Positions 49,958 to 61,848 of a DNA stretch of 64,000 bases are shown here, one piece after another (the stretch's first letter is position 1; the number at the start of each line of letters is the position of its first letter). The stretch is from Hydractinia symbiolongicarpus (lineage: Eukaryota; Cnidaria; Hydrozoa; Anthoathecata; Hydractiniidae), in contig NC_079879.1 in NCBI RefSeq assembly GCF_029227915.1, positions 32,494,501 to 32,558,500 on the forward strand, written 5' to 3'. The notes below the pieces were generated by a model that had not been told where the DNA came from, did not search any database, and worked only from the letters and a program-made list of their open reading frames with translations. Both the position numbers and the translations under genes were made by a program.

Positions 49958-51303
49958 TGTGGGACCAATCCTAGCCTTTAGCGCGCGCTGAAGAAATAGA
50001 AAAAGTTTGGAAAACTACATTTCATTGACTTTCTAACGGTATCAGTCCGTTAGTGTTACAACGGTTGCGTCACATATTCGTACCAACATGTATTTAGCGA
50101 TATGTTTCTGATATTACTAGGTTGCATTGCTTTTAACGGTGAAACGATTGACTGTGGGACTTAATTGAACTGATTTTGGACTTTGAGCTCAATAATGTGA
50201 TAAATGAGCCAATTCGAATCCAAGAAATAACATTCTTCTTAATTTGACATGATTGCTCGAACTCAGCGATTACACTGGGCTCTGTGGTAGCGCTTTACTT
50301 AAAAATGTAGATAAATAAGTCATTTTTTACTGTGGGACCAATCCTAGCCGTTAGCTCGCGCTGAAGAAATAGAGAAAGTTTCAAGAACTACATTTCATTG
50401 TCTTTCTAACGGTATCAGTTTGTTTGAGTTTCAAGGGTTGTGTCACATATTCGTACCAACATGTATTTAGCGATATGTTTCTGATATTACTAGGTTGCAT
50501 TGCTTTTAACGGTGAAACGATTGACTGTGGGACTTAATTGAACTTATTTTGGACTTTGAGCTTAATATTGTGAAAAATGAGCCAATTCGGCTCCAAGAAA
50601 TAACATTCTTCTTAATTTGACATGATTGCTGCAACTCAGCGATTACACTAGTCGGTGTGATAGCGCTTTATTTAAAAGTGTAGATGAATAAGTCATTTTT
50701 TACTGTGGGACAAATCCTAGCCGTTAGCGCGCGCTGACGAAGTAGAATCAGTTTCAAAAACTACATCTCTTTGACTTACTAACGGTATCAGTCCGTTTCA
50801 CCTACAACGGTTGCGTCACCTATTTGTACCAACATGTACTTAGCGATATGTTTCTGATATTACGAGGTTGCAATGCTTTTAACGGTGAAACGATTGACTG
50901 TGGGACTTAATTGAACTGATTTTGGACTTTGACCTTGTTAATGTGATAAATGAGCCAATTCGACTCCAAGAAATAACATTCTTCTTAATTTGACATGATT
51001 GCTGTAACTCAGCGATAACAATGGCCGCTGTGACAGCGCTTTATTTAAAAGTGTAGATAACTAAGTCATTTTTTACTGGGGGACAAATCCTAGCCGTTAG
51101 CGCGCGCTGACGAAGTAGAATCAGTTTCAAAAACTACATCTCATTGACTTACTAACGGTATCAGTCCGTTTCACCTACAACGGTTGCGTCACCTATTTTT
51201 ACCAACAAGTATTTAGCGATATGTTTCTGATATTACTAGGTTGCATTGCTTTTAACGGTGAAACGATTGCCTGTGTGAGTTAATTGAACTGATTTTAGAC
51301 TTC

Positions 51304-54286
51304 AAACTTATAAATGTGATAAATGAGACAATTGGATCCCAAGAAATAACATTCTTCTTAATTTGACATGATTGCTCGACTTCGGCTATTACAGTGGGCT
51401 CTGTGGTGGTTCTTTATTTAAAAGTGTAGATAACTAAGTCATTTTTTACTGGGGGACAAATCCTAGCCGTTAGCGCGCGCTGACGAAGTAGAATCAGTTT
51501 CAAAAACTACATCTCATTGACTTACTAACGGCATCAGTCCGTTTCACCTACAACGGTTGCTTCACCTATTTGTACCAACATGTATTTAGCGATATGTTTC
51601 TGATATTACTAGGTTGCGTTGCTTTTAACGGTGAAACGATTGACTGTGGGACTTAATTGAATTGATTTTGGACTTTGACCTTGTTAATGTGATAAATGAG
51701 CCAATTCGACTCCAAGAAATAATATTCTTCTTAATTTGACATGATTGCTGTAACTCAGCGATAACAATGGCCGCTGTGATAGCGCTTTACCTAAAAATGT
51801 AGATAAATAAGTCATTTTTTACTGTGGGACCAATCCTACCCGTTAGCGCGCGCTGAAGAATTAGAGAAAGTTTCGAAAACTACATTTCATTGACTTTCTA
51901 ACGGTATCAGTCCGTTTGAGTTACAACGGTTGCGTCACATAATCGTACCAACATGTATTTAGCGATATGTTTCTGATGTTACTAGGTTGCATCGCTTTTA
52001 ACGGTGGAACGATTCACTATGGGACTTAATTGAACTGATTTTAGACTTTAAACTTATAAATGTGATAAATGAGACAATTGGACCCCTGAAATAACATTCT
52101 TCTTAATTTGACATGATTGCTCGAACTCAGCGATTACACTGGGCGCTGTGGTAGCGCTTTACTTAAAAATGTAGATAAATAAGTCATTTTTTACTGTTGG
52201 ACCAATCCTAACCGTTAGCGCGCGCTGAAGAAAGAGAGACAGCTTCAAAAACTGCATTTCATTGACTTTCTAACGGTATCAATCTGTTTGAGTTACAACG
52301 GTTGCGTCACCTATTCGTACCAACAAGTATTGAGCGATACTTTTCTGATACTGCTAGGTTGCATCGCTTTTAACAGTGAAAAGATTGACTGTGGGACTTA
52401 ATTGAACTGATTTTGGACTTTGACCTTATATATGTGATAAATGAGCCTATTGGACTCCAAGAAATAACATTCTTCTTAATTTGACATGATTGCTGGAACT
52501 CAGCGATGACACTGGCCGCTGTTATAGCGCTTTATCTAAAATTGTAGATAAATAAGTTATTTTTTACTGTGGGACCAATCCTAGCCGTTAGCCCGCGCTG
52601 AAGAAATAGAGAAAGTTTCAAAAACTACATTTCATTGACTTTCTAACGGTATCAGTCCGTTTGAGTTACAACGGTTGCGTCACATATTCGTACCAACATG
52701 TATTTAGCGATACGTTTCTGATGTTACTAGGTTGCATCGCTTTTAACGGTGGAACGATTGACTGTTGGACTTAATTGAACTGATTTTAGATTTTGAACTT
52801 ATAAATGTGATAAATGAAACAATTGGATCCCCAGAAGTAACATTCTTCTTAATTTGACATGGTTGCTCGTTTTAAACTTTCACACTGGGCGCTGTGGTAG
52901 CGCTTTACTTAAAAATGTAGATAAATAAGTCATTTTTTACTGTGGGACAAATCCTAACCGGTAGCGCGCGCTGAAGGAATAGAGAAAGTTTCGAAAACTA
53001 CATTTCATTGACTTTCTAACGGTATCAGTCCGTTTGAGTTACAACGGTGGCGTCACGTATTCGTACCAACATGTATTTAGCGATATGTTTCTGATGTTAC
53101 TAGGTTGAATCGCTTTTAACGGTGGAACGATTGACTACGGGACTTAATTGAACCCGTTTTAGACTTTAAACTTATAAATGTGATAAATGAGACAATTGAA
53201 CCCCAAGAAAAAAAATTCTTCTTAACTTGACATGATTGCTCGACTTCAGCTTTAACACTGGGCTCTGCGGTAGTGCTTTATTTAAAAGTGTAGATAAATA
53301 AGTCAGCTTTAACTGTGGAACCAATCCTAGCCGTTAGCGCGCGCTGAAGAAACAGAAAAAGTTTGGAAAACCACATTTCATTGACTTTCTAACGGTATCA
53401 GTCCGTTTGTGTTACAACGGTTGCGTCACATATTCGTACCAACATGTATTTAGCGATATGTTTCTGATATTACTAGGTTGCATTGCTTTTAACGGTGAAA
53501 CGATTGACTGTGGGACTTAATTGAACTGATTTTGGACTTTGACCTTATATATGTGATAAATGAGCCAATTCGACTCCAAGAAATAACATTCTTCTTAATT
53601 TGACATGATTGCTGGAACTCAGCGATTACACTGGCCGCTGTTATAGCGCTTTATTTAAAACTGTAGATAAATAAGTTATTTTTTACTGTGGGATTTATCC
53701 TAGCCGTTAGCCCGCGCTGAAGAAATAGAGACAGTTTGGAAAACTACATTTCATTGACTCTCTAACGGTATCAGTCCGTTTGAGTTACAACGGTTGCGTC
53801 ACGTTTTCGTACCAACTTATATTTGGCGATAGGTTTCTGATATTACTAGGTTGCATCGCTTTTAACAGTGAAACGACTGACTGTGTGACTTAATTGAACT
53901 GATTTTAGACTTCAAACTTATAAATGTGATAAATGAGACAGTTGGACCCCAAGAAATAACATTCTTCTTAATTTGACATGATTGCTCGACTTCAGCTATT
54001 ACACTGGGCTCTGTGGTGGTGCTTTATTTAAAAGTGTAGATAAATAAGTCAGTTTTAACTGTGGGACCAATCCTGGCCGTTAGCGCGCGCTGAAGAAATA
54101 GAGAAAGTGTTAAAAACTACATTTCATTGACTTTCTAACGGTATCAGTCCGTTTGAGTTACAACGGTGGCGTCACGTATTCGTACCAACATGTATTTAGC
54201 GATATGTTTCTGATGTTACTAGGTTAAATCACTTTTAACGGTGGAACGATTGACTACGGGACTTAATTGAACCCATTTTAGACTTT
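51304..54286 (+). repeat. 8-monomer tandem duplication, unit 1 (2983 bp)
   Basis: TTCGGCTATTACAGTGGG at 51381 and 54364 gives offset 2983. Shared marks in order are TGCTTCACC, GGTTGCGTTGC, CCTACCCGTTAGC, CATAATCGTACC, ACCCCTGAAATAAC, AAAGAGAGACAGCTTC, TATTGAGCGATAC, GTTGCTCGTTTTAAAC, CTAACCGGTAGCG, AACGGTGGCGTCACG, TTGAACCCGTTTTAG, GGGATTTATCC and TATATTTGGCGATAGG. The junction near 54290-54310 is hidden in the shared word ATAAATGAGACAATTGG. Confidence 0.93.
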
Positions 54287-57200
54287 AAACTTATAAATGT
54301 GATAAATGAGACAATTGGATCCCAAGAAATAACATTCTTCTTAATTTGACATGATTGCTCGACTTCGGCTATTACAGTGGGCTCTGTGGTGGTTCTTTAT
54401 TTAAAAGTGTAGATAACTAAGTCATTTTTTACTGGGGGACAAATCCTAGCCGTTAGCGCGCGCTGACGAAGTAGAATCAGTTTCAAAAACTACATCTCAT
54501 TGACTTACTAACGGCATCAGTCCGTTTCACCTACAACGGTTGCTTCACCTATTTGTACCAACATGTATTTAGCGATATGTTTCTGATATTACTAGGTTGC
54601 GTTGCTTTTAACGGTGAAACGATTGACTGTGGGACTTAATTGAATTGATTTTGGACTTTGACCTTGTTAATGTGATAAATGAGCCAATTCGACTCCAAGA
54701 AATAATATTCTTCTTAATTTGACATGATTGCTGTAACTCAGCGATAACAATGGCCGCTGTGATAGCGCTTTACCTAAAAATGTAGATAAATAAGTCATTT
54801 TTTACTGTGGGACCAATCCTACCCGTTAGCGCGCGCTGAAGAATTAGAGAAAGTTTCGAAAACTACATTTCATTGACTTTCTAACGGTATCAGTCCGTTT
54901 GAGTTACAACGGTTGCGTCACATAATCGTACCAACATGTATTTAGCGATATGTTTCTGATGTTACTAGGTTGCATCGCTTTTAACGGTGGAACGATTCAC
55001 TATGGGACTTAATTGAACTGATTTTAGACTTTAAACTTATAAATGTGATAAATGAGACAATTGGACCCCTGAAATAACATTCTTCTTAATTTGACATGAT
55101 TGCTCGAACTCAGCGATTACACTGGGCGCTGTGGTAGCGCTTTACTTAAAAATGTAGATACATAAGTCATTTTTTACTGTTGGACCAATCCTAACCGTTA
55201 GCGCGCGCTGAAGAAAGAGAGACAGCTTCAAAAACTGCATTTCATTGACTTTCTAACGGTATCAATCTGTTTGAGTTACAACGGTTGCGTCACCTATTCG
55301 TACCAACAAGTATTGAGCGATACTTTTCTGATACTGCTAGGTTGCATCGCTTTTAACAGTGAAAAGATTGACTGTGGGACTTAATTGAACTGATTTTGGA
55401 CTTTGACCTTATATATGTGATAAATGAGCCTATTGGACTCCAAGAAATAACATTCTTCTTAATTTGACATGATTGCTGGAACTCAGCGATGACACTGGCC
55501 GCTGTTATAGCGCTTTATCTAAAATTGTAGATAAATAAGTTATTTTTTACTGTGGGACCAATCCTAGCCGTTAGCCCGCGCTGAAGAAATAGAGAAAGTT
55601 TCAAAAACTACATTTCATTGACTTTCTAACGGTATCAGTCCGTTTGAGTTACAACGGTTGCGTCACATATTCGTACCAACATGTATTTAGCGATACGTTT
55701 CTGATGTTACTAGGTTGCATCGCTTTTAACGGTGGAACGATTGACTGTTGGACTTAATTGAACTGATTTTAGATTTTGAACTTATAAATGTGATAAATGA
55801 AACAATTGGATCCCCAGAAGTAACATTCTTCTTAATTTGACATGGTTGCTCGTTTTAAACTTTCACACTGGGCGCTGTGGTAGCGCTTTACTTAAAAATG
55901 TAGATAAATAAGTCATTTTTTACTGTGGGACAAATCCTAACCGGTAGCGCGCGCTGAAGGAATAGAGAAAGTTTCGAAAACTACATTTCATTGACTTTCT
56001 AACGGTATCAGTCCGTTTGAGTTACAACGGTGGCGTCACGTATTCGTACCAACATGTATTTAGCGATATGTTTCTGATGTTACTAGGTTGAATCGCTTTT
56101 AACGGTGGAACGATTGACTACGGGACTTAATTGAACCCGTTTTAGACTTTAAACTTATAAATGTGATAAATGAGACAATTGAACCCCAAGAAAAAAAATT
56201 CTTCTTAACTTGACATGATTGCTCGACTTCAGCTTTAACACTGGGCTCTGCGGTAGTGCTTTATTTAAAAGTGTAGATAAATAAGTCAGCTTTAACTGTG
56301 GAACCAATCCTAGCCGTTAGCGCGCGCTGAAGAAACAGAAAAAGTTTGGAAAACCACATTTCATTGACTTTCTAACGGTATCAGTCCGTTTGTGTTACAA
56401 CGGTTGCGTCACATATTCGTACCAACATGTATTTTGCGATATGTTTCTGATATTACTAGGTTGCATTGCTTTTAACGGTGAAACGATTGACTGTGGGACT
56501 TAATTGAACTGATTTTGGACTTTGACCTTATATATGTGATAAATGAGCCAATTCGACTCCAAGAAATAACATTCTTCTTAATTTGACATGATTGCTGGAA
56601 CTCAGCGATTACACTGGCCGCTGTTATAGCGCTTTATTTAAAACTGTAGATAAATAAGTTATTTTTTACTGTGGGATTTATCCTAGCCGTTAGCCCGCGC
56701 TGAAGAAATAGAGACAGTTTGGAAAACTACATTTCATTGACTCTCTAACGGTATCAGTCCGTTTGAGTTACAACGGTTGCGTCACGTTTTCGTACCAACT
56801 TATATTTGGCGATAGGTTTCTGATATTACTAGGTTGCATCGCTTTTAACAGTGAAACGACTGACTGTGTGACTTAATTGAACTGCTTTTAGACTTCAAAC
56901 TTATAAATGTGATAAATGAGACAGTTGGACCCCAAGAAATAACATTCTTCTTAATTTGACATGATTGCTCGACTTCAGCTATTACACTGGGCTCTGTGGT
57001 GGTGCTTTATTTAAAAGTGTAGATAAATAAGTCAGTTTTAACTGTGGGACCAATCCTGGCCGTTAGCGCGCGCTGAAGAAATAGAGAAAGTGTTAAAAAC
57101 TACATTTCATTGACTTTCTAACGGTATCAGTCCGTTTGAGTTACAACGGTGGCGTCACGTATTCGTACCAACATGTATTTAGCGATATGTTTCTGATGTT

Positions 57201-57293
57201 ACTAGGTTAAATCACTTTTAACGGTGGAACGATTGACTACGGGACTTAATTGAACCCATTTTAGACTTTAAACTTATAAATGTGATAAATGAG
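54287..57293 (+). repeat. 8-monomer tandem duplication, unit 2
   Basis: Partner of 51304-54286, nearly identical by eye. Differences noticed are GATACATAAG (near 55157) for GATAAATAAG, CATGTATTTTGCG (near 56427) for CATGTATTTAGCG, and ACTGCTTTTAG (near 56881) for ACTGATTTTAG. The match extends to about 57293, where this copy reads TTGAACCCCCAG instead of TTGGATCCCAAG. Its last 1.8 monomers are also the start of the 14-mer duplication. Confidence 0.93.
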
Positions 57294-60200
57294 ACAATTG
57301 AACCCCCAGAAATAACATTCTTCTCAATTTGACATGATTGCTCGAACTCAGCGATTACACTGGGCGCTGAGGTAGCGCTTTACTTAAAAATGTAGATAAA
57401 TAAGTCATTTTTTACTGTGGGACCAATCCTCGCCGTTAGCTCGCGCTGAAAAAATAGAGAAAGTTTCAAGAACTACATTTCATTGTCTTTCTAACGGTAT
57501 CAGTTTGTTTGAGTTTCAAGGGTTGTGTCACATATTCGTACCAACATGTGCTTAGCGATATGTTTCTGATATTACTAGTGTCCATCGCTTTTAACAGTGA
57601 AAGGATTGACTGTGTTACTTAATTGAACTGATTTGAGACTTTGAACTTATAAATGTGATAAATGAGACAATTGGACCCCAAGAAATAAAATTCTTCTTAA
57701 TTTGACATTATTGCTCGACTTCAGCTTTAACACTGGGCTCTGCGGTAGTGCTTTATTTCAAAGTGTAGATAAAAAAGTCAGCTTTAACTGAGGGACCAAT
57801 CCTAGCCGTTAGCGCGCGCTGAAGAAATAGAAAAAGTTTGGAAAACTACATTTCATTGACTTTCTAACGGTATCAGTCCGTTTGTGTTACAACGGTTGCG
57901 TCACATATTCGTACCAACATGTATTTAGCGAGATGTTTCTGATATTACTAGGTTGCATTGCTTTTAACGGTGAAACGATTGACTGTGGGACTTAATTGAA
58001 CTGATTTTGGACTTTGAGCTTAACAATGTGATAAATGAGCCAATTTGACTCCAAGAAATAACATTCTTCTTAATTTGACATGATTGCTCGAACTCAGCGG
58101 TTACACTGGGCGCTGTGGTAGCGCTTTACTTAAAAATGTAGATAAATGAGTCATTTTTTACTGTAGGACCAATCCTAGCCGTTAGCTCGCGCTGAAGAAA
58201 TAGAGTAAGTTTCAAGAACTACATTTCTTTGTCTTTCTAACGGTATCAGTTTGTTTGAGTTTCAAGGGTTGTGTCACATATTCGTACCAACATGTATTTA
58301 GCGATATGTTTCTGATATTACTAGGTTCCATCGCTTTTAACAGTGAAAGGATTGACTGTGTTTCTTAATTGAACTGATTTTAGACTTTGAACTTATAAAT
58401 GTGATAAATGAGACAATTGGACCCCAAGAAATAAAATTATTCTTAATTTGACATGATTGCTCGACTTCAGCTTTAACACTGGGCTCTGCGGTAGTGCTTT
58501 ATTTAAAAGTGTAGATAAATAGTCATCTTTAACTGTGGGACCAATCCTAGCCGTTAGAGCGCGCTGAAGAAATAGAAAAAGTTTGGAAAACTACATTTCA
58601 TTGACTTTCTAACGGTATCAGTCCGTTTGTGTCACAACGGTTGCGTCACATATTCGTACCAACATGTATTTAGCGATATGTTTCTGATATTAAGAGGTTG
58701 CATTGCTTTTAACGGTGAAACGATTGACTGTGGGACTTAATTGAACTGATTTTGGACTTTGAGCTTAATAATGTGATAAATGAGCCAATTCGACTCCAAG
58801 AAATAACATTCTTCTTAATTTGACATGATTGCTGCAACTCAGCGATTACACTAGTCGGTGTGATAGCGCTTTATTTAAAAGTGTAGATGAATAAGTCATT
58901 TTTTACTGTGGGACAAATCCTAGCCGTTAGCGCGCGCTAACGAAGTAGAATCAGTTTCAAAAACTACATCTCATTGACTTACTAACGGTATCAGTCCGTT
59001 TCACCTACAACGGTTGCGTCACCTATTTGTACCAACATGTATTTAGCGATATGTTTTTGATATTAAGAGGTTGCATTGCTTTTAACGGTGAAACGATTGA
59101 CTGTGGAACTTAATTGAACTGATTTTGAAATTTGACCTTGTTAATGTGATAAATGAGCCAATTCAACTCCAAGAAATAACATTCTTCTTAATTTGACATG
59201 ATTGCTGTAACTCAGCGATAACAATGGCCGCTGTGACAGCGCTTTATTTAAAAGTGTAGATAACTAAGTCATTTTTTACTGGGGGACAAATTTTAGCCGT
59301 TAGCGCGCGCTGACGAAGTAGAATCAGTTTCAAAAACTACATCTCATTGACTTACTAACGGTATCAGTCCGTTTCACCTACAACGGTTGCGTCACCTATT
59401 TTTACCAACATGTATTTAGCGATATGTTTCTGATATTACTAGGTTGCATTGCTTTTAACGGTGAAACGATTGACTGTGGGACTTAATTGAACTGATTTTG
59501 GACTTTGACCTTGTTAATGTGATAAATGAGCCAATTCGACTCCAAGAAATAACATTCTTCTTAATTTGACATGATTGCTGTAACTCAGCGATAACAATGG
59601 CCGCTGTGATAGCGCTTTACTTAAAAGTGTAGATGAATAAGTCATCTTTTACTGTGGGACAAATCCTAGCCGTTAGCGCGCGCTGACGAAATAGGATCAG
59701 CTTCTAAAGCTACATTTCATTGACTTACTAATGGTATCAGTCCGTTTAAGTTACAACGGTTTGCGTCACATATTCGTACCAACATGTGTTTAGCGATATG
59801 TTTCTGATATTTTTAGGTTCCATCGCTTTTAACAGTGAAACGATTGACTGTGTGACTTAATTGAACTGATTTTAGACTTCATACTTATAAATGTGATAAA
59901 TAAGACAATTGGATCCCAAGAAATAACATTCTTCTTAATTTGACATGATTGCTCGACTTCGGCTATTACACTGGGCTCTGTGGTGGTGCTTTATTTAAAA
60001 GTGTAGATAAATAAGTCAGTTTTAACTGTGGGACCAATCCTAGCCGTTAGCGCGCGCTGAAGAAATAGAGAAAGTTTCAAAAACTACATTTCATAGACTT
60101 TCTAACGGTATCAGTCCGTTTCACCTACAACGGTTGCGTCACCTATTTGTACCAACATGTTTTTAGCGATATGTTTCTGATATTACTAGGTTGCATTGCT

Positions 60201-61848
60201 TTTAACGGTGAAACGATTGACTGTGGGACTTAATTGAACTGATTTTGGACTTTGACCTTGTTAATGTGATAAATGAGCTAATTCGACTCCAAGAAATAAC
60301 ATTCTTCTTAATTTGACATGATTGCTGTAACTCAGCGATAACAATGGCCGCTGTGATAGCGCTTTATTTAAAAGTGTAGTTGAATAAGTCATCTTTTACT
60401 GTGGGACAAATCCTAGCCCTTAGCGCGCGCTGACGAAATAGGATCAGCTTCAAAAGCTACATTTCATTGACTTACTAATGGTATCAGTCCGTTTGAGTTA
60501 CAACGGTTTGCGTCACATATTCGTACCAACATGTGCTTAGCGATATGTTTCTGATATTACTAGGTTCCATCGCTTTTAACAGTGAAACGATTGACTGTGT
60601 GAGTTAATTGAACTGATTTTAGACTTCAAACTTATAAATGTGATAAATGAAACAATTGGATCCCCAGAAGTAACATTCTTCTTAATTTGACATGATTGTT
60701 CGACTTCAGTTTTCACACTGGGCGCTGTGGTAGCGCTTTACTTAAAAATGTAGATAAATAAGTCATTTTTTACCGTGGGACCAATCCTAACCGTTAGCGC
60801 GCGCTGAAGAAATAGAGAAAGTTTCGAAAACTACATTTCATTGACTTTCTAACGGAATCAGTCGGTTTGAGTTACAACGGGTTGCGTCACATCTTCATAC
60901 CAACATGTGTTTAGCGATATGTTTCTGATATTACTAGGTTCCATTGCTTTTAACAGTGAAACGATTGACTGTGTGACTTAATTGAACTGATTTTAGACTT
61001 CAAACTTATAAATGTGATAAATGAGACAATTTTACTCCAAGAAATAACACTCTTTTTAATTTGACATGATTGCTCGACTTCAGCTATTACACTGGGCTCT
61101 GTGGTGGTGCTATATTTAAAAGTGTAGATAAATAAGTCAGTTTTAAATGTGGGACCAATCCTAGCCGTTAGCGCGCTGAAGAAATAGAGAAAGTTTGGAA
61201 CACTACATTTCATTGACTTTCTAACGGTATCTGTCCGTTTGAGTTACAACAGTTTGCGTCACATATTCGTACCAACATGTGTTTAGCGATATGTTTCTGA
61301 TATTACTAGGTTCCATCGCTTTTAACAGTGAAACGATTGACTGTGTGACTTAATTGAACTGATTTTAGACTTCATACTTATAAATGTAATAAATGAGACA
61401 ATTGGATCCCAAGAAATAACATTCTCCTTAATTTGACATGATTGCTCGACTTCGGCTATTACACTGGGCTCTGTGGTGGTGCTTTATTTAAAAGTGTAGA
61501 TAAATAAGTCAGTTTTAACTGTGGGACCAATCCTAGCCGTTAGCGCGCGCTGAAGAAATAGAGAAAGTTTCAAAAACTACATTTCATTGACTTTCTAACG
61601 GTATCAGTCCGTTTGAGTTACAACGGTTGCGTCAAATATTCGTACCAACATGTATTTAGCGATACGTTTCTGATGTTACTAGGTTGCATCGCTTTTAACG
61701 GTGGAACGATTGACTATTGGACTTAATTGAACTGATTTTGGACTTTGACCTTGTTAATGTGATAAATGAGCTAATTCGACTCCAAGAAATAACATTCTTC
61801 TTAATTTGACATGATTGCTGTAACTCAGCGATAACAATGGCCGCTGTG
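56627..61848 (+). repeat. 14-monomer tandem duplication, unit 1 (5222 bp)
   Basis: GTGGGATTTATCC at 56671 and 61893 gives offset 5222. Private marks repeated in order are CCTGGCCGTTAG, AAGTGTTAAAAAC, GGTTAAATCACTTTTAACGG, ACCCCCAGAAATAAC, GCTGAGGTAGCGC, CCTCGCCGTTAG, ACTAGTGTCC, ATTTCAAAGTG, TAACTGAGGGACC, GAGCTTAACAATG, AGCGGTTACAC, TGTAGGACC, TGTGTTTCTTAATTG, AATTATTCTTAATTTG, AAATAGTCATC and TATTAAGAGG. The unit joins its copy near 61849, in the shared AGCGCTTTATTTAAAAC word. Confidence 0.9.
59500..60990 (+). repeat. Two-monomer repeat with a GGTTTGCG insertion variant
   Basis: GGATCAGCTTC at about 59695 and 60442, offset 747, marks two successive units of a class E-like monomer followed by a class A or F-like monomer. 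The E-like copies carry CAACGGTTTGCG, with one extra T compared with CAACGGTTGCG elsewhere. Variant forms with the same extra base follow near 60880 (CAACGGGTTGCG) and 61248 (CAACAGTTTGCG). I found the insertion only between about 59.7 and 61.3 kb. Confidence 0.78.

Larger units (their letters stand above)
48128..50407 (+). repeat. Two-monomer D-K array, three units (746 bp)
   Basis: Units begin near 48128, 48875 and 49622. Each has a class D monomer (TTTCAAGAAC, TTTCAAGGG, AAAGGATTGACTGTG) followed by a class K monomer (TAGAAAAAGTTTGG, GTTTGTGTTACAACGG or GTTAGTGTTACAACGG, GAGCTTAATAATG or GAGCTCAATAATG). Units 1 and 3 share private changes (TTCTTTTTAATTTG, CCTTTAGCGCG, CGTTAGTG, GAGCTCAATAATG) that unit 2 lacks, at offset 1492. 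Unit 2 matches copy 1 of the 30-mer at 38.86-39.6 kb (GGTAACAG, GTTTCTCATATT). Copy 1 has only one such unit. Confidence 0.87.
40081..51262 (+). repeat. 30-monomer (about 11.18 kb) tandem duplication, copy 2
   Basis: Partner of 28903-40080. It starts where class F-type sequence (TTGCATTGCTTTTAACGG near 40065) passes into class E-type sequence (GAACTGAATTTGAACATTG near 40106). It ends near 51262, just after TACCAACAAGTATTTAGCG, which is found at 40019 and 51201. Inside this copy are a fused monomer at about 42.54 kb, a conversion-like patch at 41.99-42.13 kb, an added monomer near 44.4-44.75 kb, and an expanded 2-mer array at 48.13-50.41 kb. The matching parts look close to identical by eye, for example around 33-34 kb against 43-44 kb. 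Confidence 0.87.

Noticed and set aside
60950-61213. Minus-strand open frame of 87 codons
   Set aside because: It covers the join of two ordinary monomers. It is open partly because of a 2-bp loss (GCGCGCTG near 61172) that shifts frame. No family resemblance or conserved start context is seen.
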